The notes beneath the pieces are model-generated. The model saw only the letters and a program-made list of their open reading frames with translations. It made no database searches and had not been told where the DNA came from. Of a DNA stretch of 18,162 bases, positions 17,128-18,162 are shown one piece after another (within the stretch, counting starts at the first letter, position 1; the number at the start of each line of letters is the position of its first letter). Source of the DNA: Jimgerdemannia flammicorona (Eukaryota > Mucoromycota > Endogonomycetes > Endogonales > Endogonaceae); assembly GCA_003990745.1 (NCBI GenBank), contig RBNI01002553.1, forward strand, positions 1-18,162. Direction: 5' to 3'. A program made the translations under genes and the position numbers.

Positions 17128-17683
17128 TGTAAGCGCACAACCTCCAAGCCACCAAAATCGCATGGCATCCTCAGAACTAATTTGGAAACCACATGCGAGA
17201 CTACAAAACAAGAGATCATCTGGTTACACGAAATATGCCAGCAAACACGAGAACCCACCGCCAAGATACAAGAATACTAGAAGAAGTACTACAACCATAA
17301 GACTGACTCCGCACTGCTATAACTAGTTTGGTGTACTGTACTTACAAAAGGAAACCAAAAGTATCAAACTCAAATTGAGACAAGAAAAACCCTATCTCAC
17401 CCATCAAAAGGTTCACGAACTGTGCCTATCAACTCAAGACCAAGATACATCATGACTATACAAGACCTCATTACTTAGTGGAAGCAAAACACATTTGAAC
17501 AACTCCGTTTGCTCTATCTGTGTCACCTCCGTTGGAGAATGACGGATGCTTCATCTGAACTCAAGAAAGCCGACATCGTCGAAACCAGTCTCAAGCCATC
17601 CACGTGACAGATATTACTACTAGAAATTGTCTCGGATTACAGAAAATATCATTTCCGAGAGGTTCGAACCCCCAGCCGTGACA
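17128..17683 (+). repeat. Candidate 5' LTR of a young element inserted in the recombinase
   Basis: Recombinase homology stops and CpG becomes common exactly at TGTAAGCG (17128). A matching end, CCGTGACA, lies at 17676-17683 and is followed by TTGGGAGCCC, a plausible primer-binding site. TGT...ACA ends, a length of 556 bp and the abrupt compositional change support an LTR. Against this, I see no convincing TATA box inside and no second copy in the window. The segment could also be another kind of insert. No reading frame in it has recognisable protein similarity. Confidence 0.45.
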
Positions 17684-17684
17684 T

Positions 17685-17698
17685 TGGGAGCCCTCGCC
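17685..17698 (+). other. Candidate primer-binding site after the 17128-17683 LTR
   Basis: TGGGAGCCCTCGCC starts one base after the putative CA end. A TGG start complementary to a tRNA CCA end is required and present. The tRNA is not identified. Confidence 0.4.
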
Positions 17699-17708
17699 CT
17701 AGACGAGA

Positions 17709-17885
17709 ATGGCCAGTCCTCGCAAATGCGCCAGCAGACCAAAAAAAAAGAGAACCAAGACCTGTTATCCTTGTACAACCACTGCCACCAAGGACAGCCT
17801 TAATCCTACAAGAGATAGAAGTGACGATATCTTGAAACTGATGATGTCAGAAGTTAGAAAACTGCTCAGACTTTGCCAGAGATGA
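17709..17885 (+). CDS. Small open frame after the candidate primer site (58 aa)
   Basis: It starts ATGGCCAGTCCTCGC (MASPRKCASRPKKKRTKTC) and ends at TGA 17883-17885. The product is basic at the N-terminus, with a CYPC pair, and has no recognised family. Its position 24 bases after the candidate primer site would suit a gag start, but the sequence from about 17763 looks like promoter DNA and may be a second insertion, in which case the frame is a chance fusion. Probably not a functional gene. Confidence 0.2.
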   Translation: MASPRKCASRPKKKRTKTCYPCTTTATKDSLNPTRDRSDDILKLMMSEVRKLLRLCQR

Positions 17886-17905
17886 TGTCATCGATGGTGA
17901 TGTCA
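17842..17905 (+). promoter_or_regulatory. Three TGATGTCA (CRE/ATF-like) sites
   Basis: TGATGTCA occurs at 17842-17849, 17883-17890 and 17898-17905, the last two in a near-duplicate ATGATGTCATCGA / GTGATGTCATCGA. These are one-base variants of the ATF/CREB palindrome TGACGTCA, and they lie 31 to 94 bp upstream of a TATA box. Likely an upstream activating region of an LTR promoter. Factor binding is inference. Confidence 0.5.
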
Positions 17906-17935
17906 TCGAAGACTACCCAGACAGCGCCTAAAACC

Positions 17936-17943
17936 TATAAATA
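17936..17943 (+). promoter_or_regulatory. TATA box, first of two at the right end
   Basis: TATAAATA, about 30 bp downstream of the last TGATGTCA site. Followed by non-coding sequence with a 33-bp direct repeat, not by a long reading frame. Confidence 0.5.
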
Positions 17944-17972
17944 GATTAGCAGTCATAGTATAGTTAGATTAG

Positions 17973-18068
17973 CCTTGTACGACGTGACTGTGAACTGACT
18001 CAGCAGTCAGACGATCTCTTGACATGTCAGATCACCCTTGTACTACATGACTGCATTCCGACTCAGCA
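17973..18068 (+). repeat. 33-bp direct repeat, two copies 63 bp apart
   Basis: Copies at 17973-18005 and 18036-18068 share CCTTGTAC, TGACTG and GACTCAGCA and differ at several bases. The first contains TGACTCA, the AP-1/Gcn4-type site. The second has CGACTCA. A perfect 6-bp inverted repeat, AGCACT-T-AGTGCT, follows at 18070-18082. Fits a duplicated enhancer-like unit in an LTR U3 region. Confidence 0.7.
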
Positions 18069-18121
18069 AAGCACTTAGTGCTACACCCATATTTAGCATA
18101 GTCCAGATAGCCCCTCACTAG

Positions 18122-18129
18122 TATAAATA
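18122..18129 (+). promoter_or_regulatory. TATA box, second of two at the right end
   Basis: TATAAATA followed by a pyrimidine-rich CCCCCTCCCCC stretch and then CAGACCTCAGAATCTCAG, where transcription would be expected to start. Together with the sites upstream it looks like the promoter of an element or gene that continues beyond the window. Confidence 0.55.
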
Positions 18130-18162
18130 CCCCCTCCCCCAGACCTCAGAATCTCAGACCTG

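Noticed and set aside
17661..17671. GGTTCGAACCC, a perfect match to an RNA polymerase III B-box, as a tRNA or SINE.
   Set aside because: No T-arm stem of the right length, no A-box at a proper distance and no cloverleaf. It lies near the end of a candidate LTR and is probably chance.
17452..17840. A rightward frame starting ATGACTATACAAGAC, with two stops, running through the candidate LTR end and primer site.
   Set aside because: It has no recognised similarity, contains TAG and TGA, and crosses the structurally supported LTR/primer-site junction. Open length is within what chance allows in CpG-rich sequence.

Overview
The window reads as a fungal transposable-element graveyard. I see no intact host gene, rRNA, tRNA or CRISPR array. 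The element types (a chromodomain Ty3/Gypsy element with an internal dUTPase, a tyrosine-recombinase retroelement, a LINE, Ty1/Copia) and the transition-driven decay fit a filamentous fungus, more likely a basidiomycete than an ascomycete. That assignment is inference only. Most reading frames are recognisable over long stretches with few frameshifts, but conserved Arg, Gln and Trp codons are repeatedly replaced by TGA, TAA or TAG. This is the signature of C-to-T mutation (RIP-like or methyl-CpG deamination). CpG is nearly absent from about 135 to 9790, present at intermediate density inside the chromovirus (9794-15819), and common only at the two ends (1-134 and 17128-18162).

Layout, left to right. 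1-134: CpG-bearing DNA with the start of a leftward reading frame. About 147-1581: the 3' end of a rightward Ty1/Copia element (RT end, RNase H, candidate 3' LTR). About 1830-6180: a leftward, internally deleted Ty3/Gypsy relic (integrase, gag-like piece, primer-binding-like site, candidate long LTR). Its LTR is split by a 5'-truncated leftward LINE (4197-6085) flanked by a 13-bp target-site duplication with a poly(A) tail. 6181-7423: AT-rich non-coding DNA with a 43-bp minisatellite. 7424-17127: a rightward tyrosine-recombinase retroelement (DIRS/Ngaro-like: zinc-finger gag, RT, RNase H, recombinase). It is interrupted by a complete, non-autonomous-by-decay Ty3/Gypsy chromovirus (9794-15819; 404-bp LTRs; 5-bp target-site duplication). 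17128-18162: CpG-rich sequence that truncates the recombinase. It looks like the start of one or two young LTR elements, with a candidate LTR and primer-binding site, three TGATGTCA sites, two TATAAATA boxes and a 33-bp direct repeat.

How it fits together. The nesting order gives a relative chronology. The leftward Gypsy relic is older than the LINE inside it, the tyrosine-recombinase element is older than the chromovirus inside it, and the right-end sequence invaded the recombinase gene. The chromovirus polyprotein order is Gag-zinc knuckle, dUTPase, protease, RT, RNase H, integrase, chromodomain, all in one frame apart from one N-terminal frameshift. It carries about 16 in-frame stops, and two of the three integrase catalytic acidic residues have been changed by G-to-A mutation. 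None of the elements in the interior looks able to encode its own transposition.
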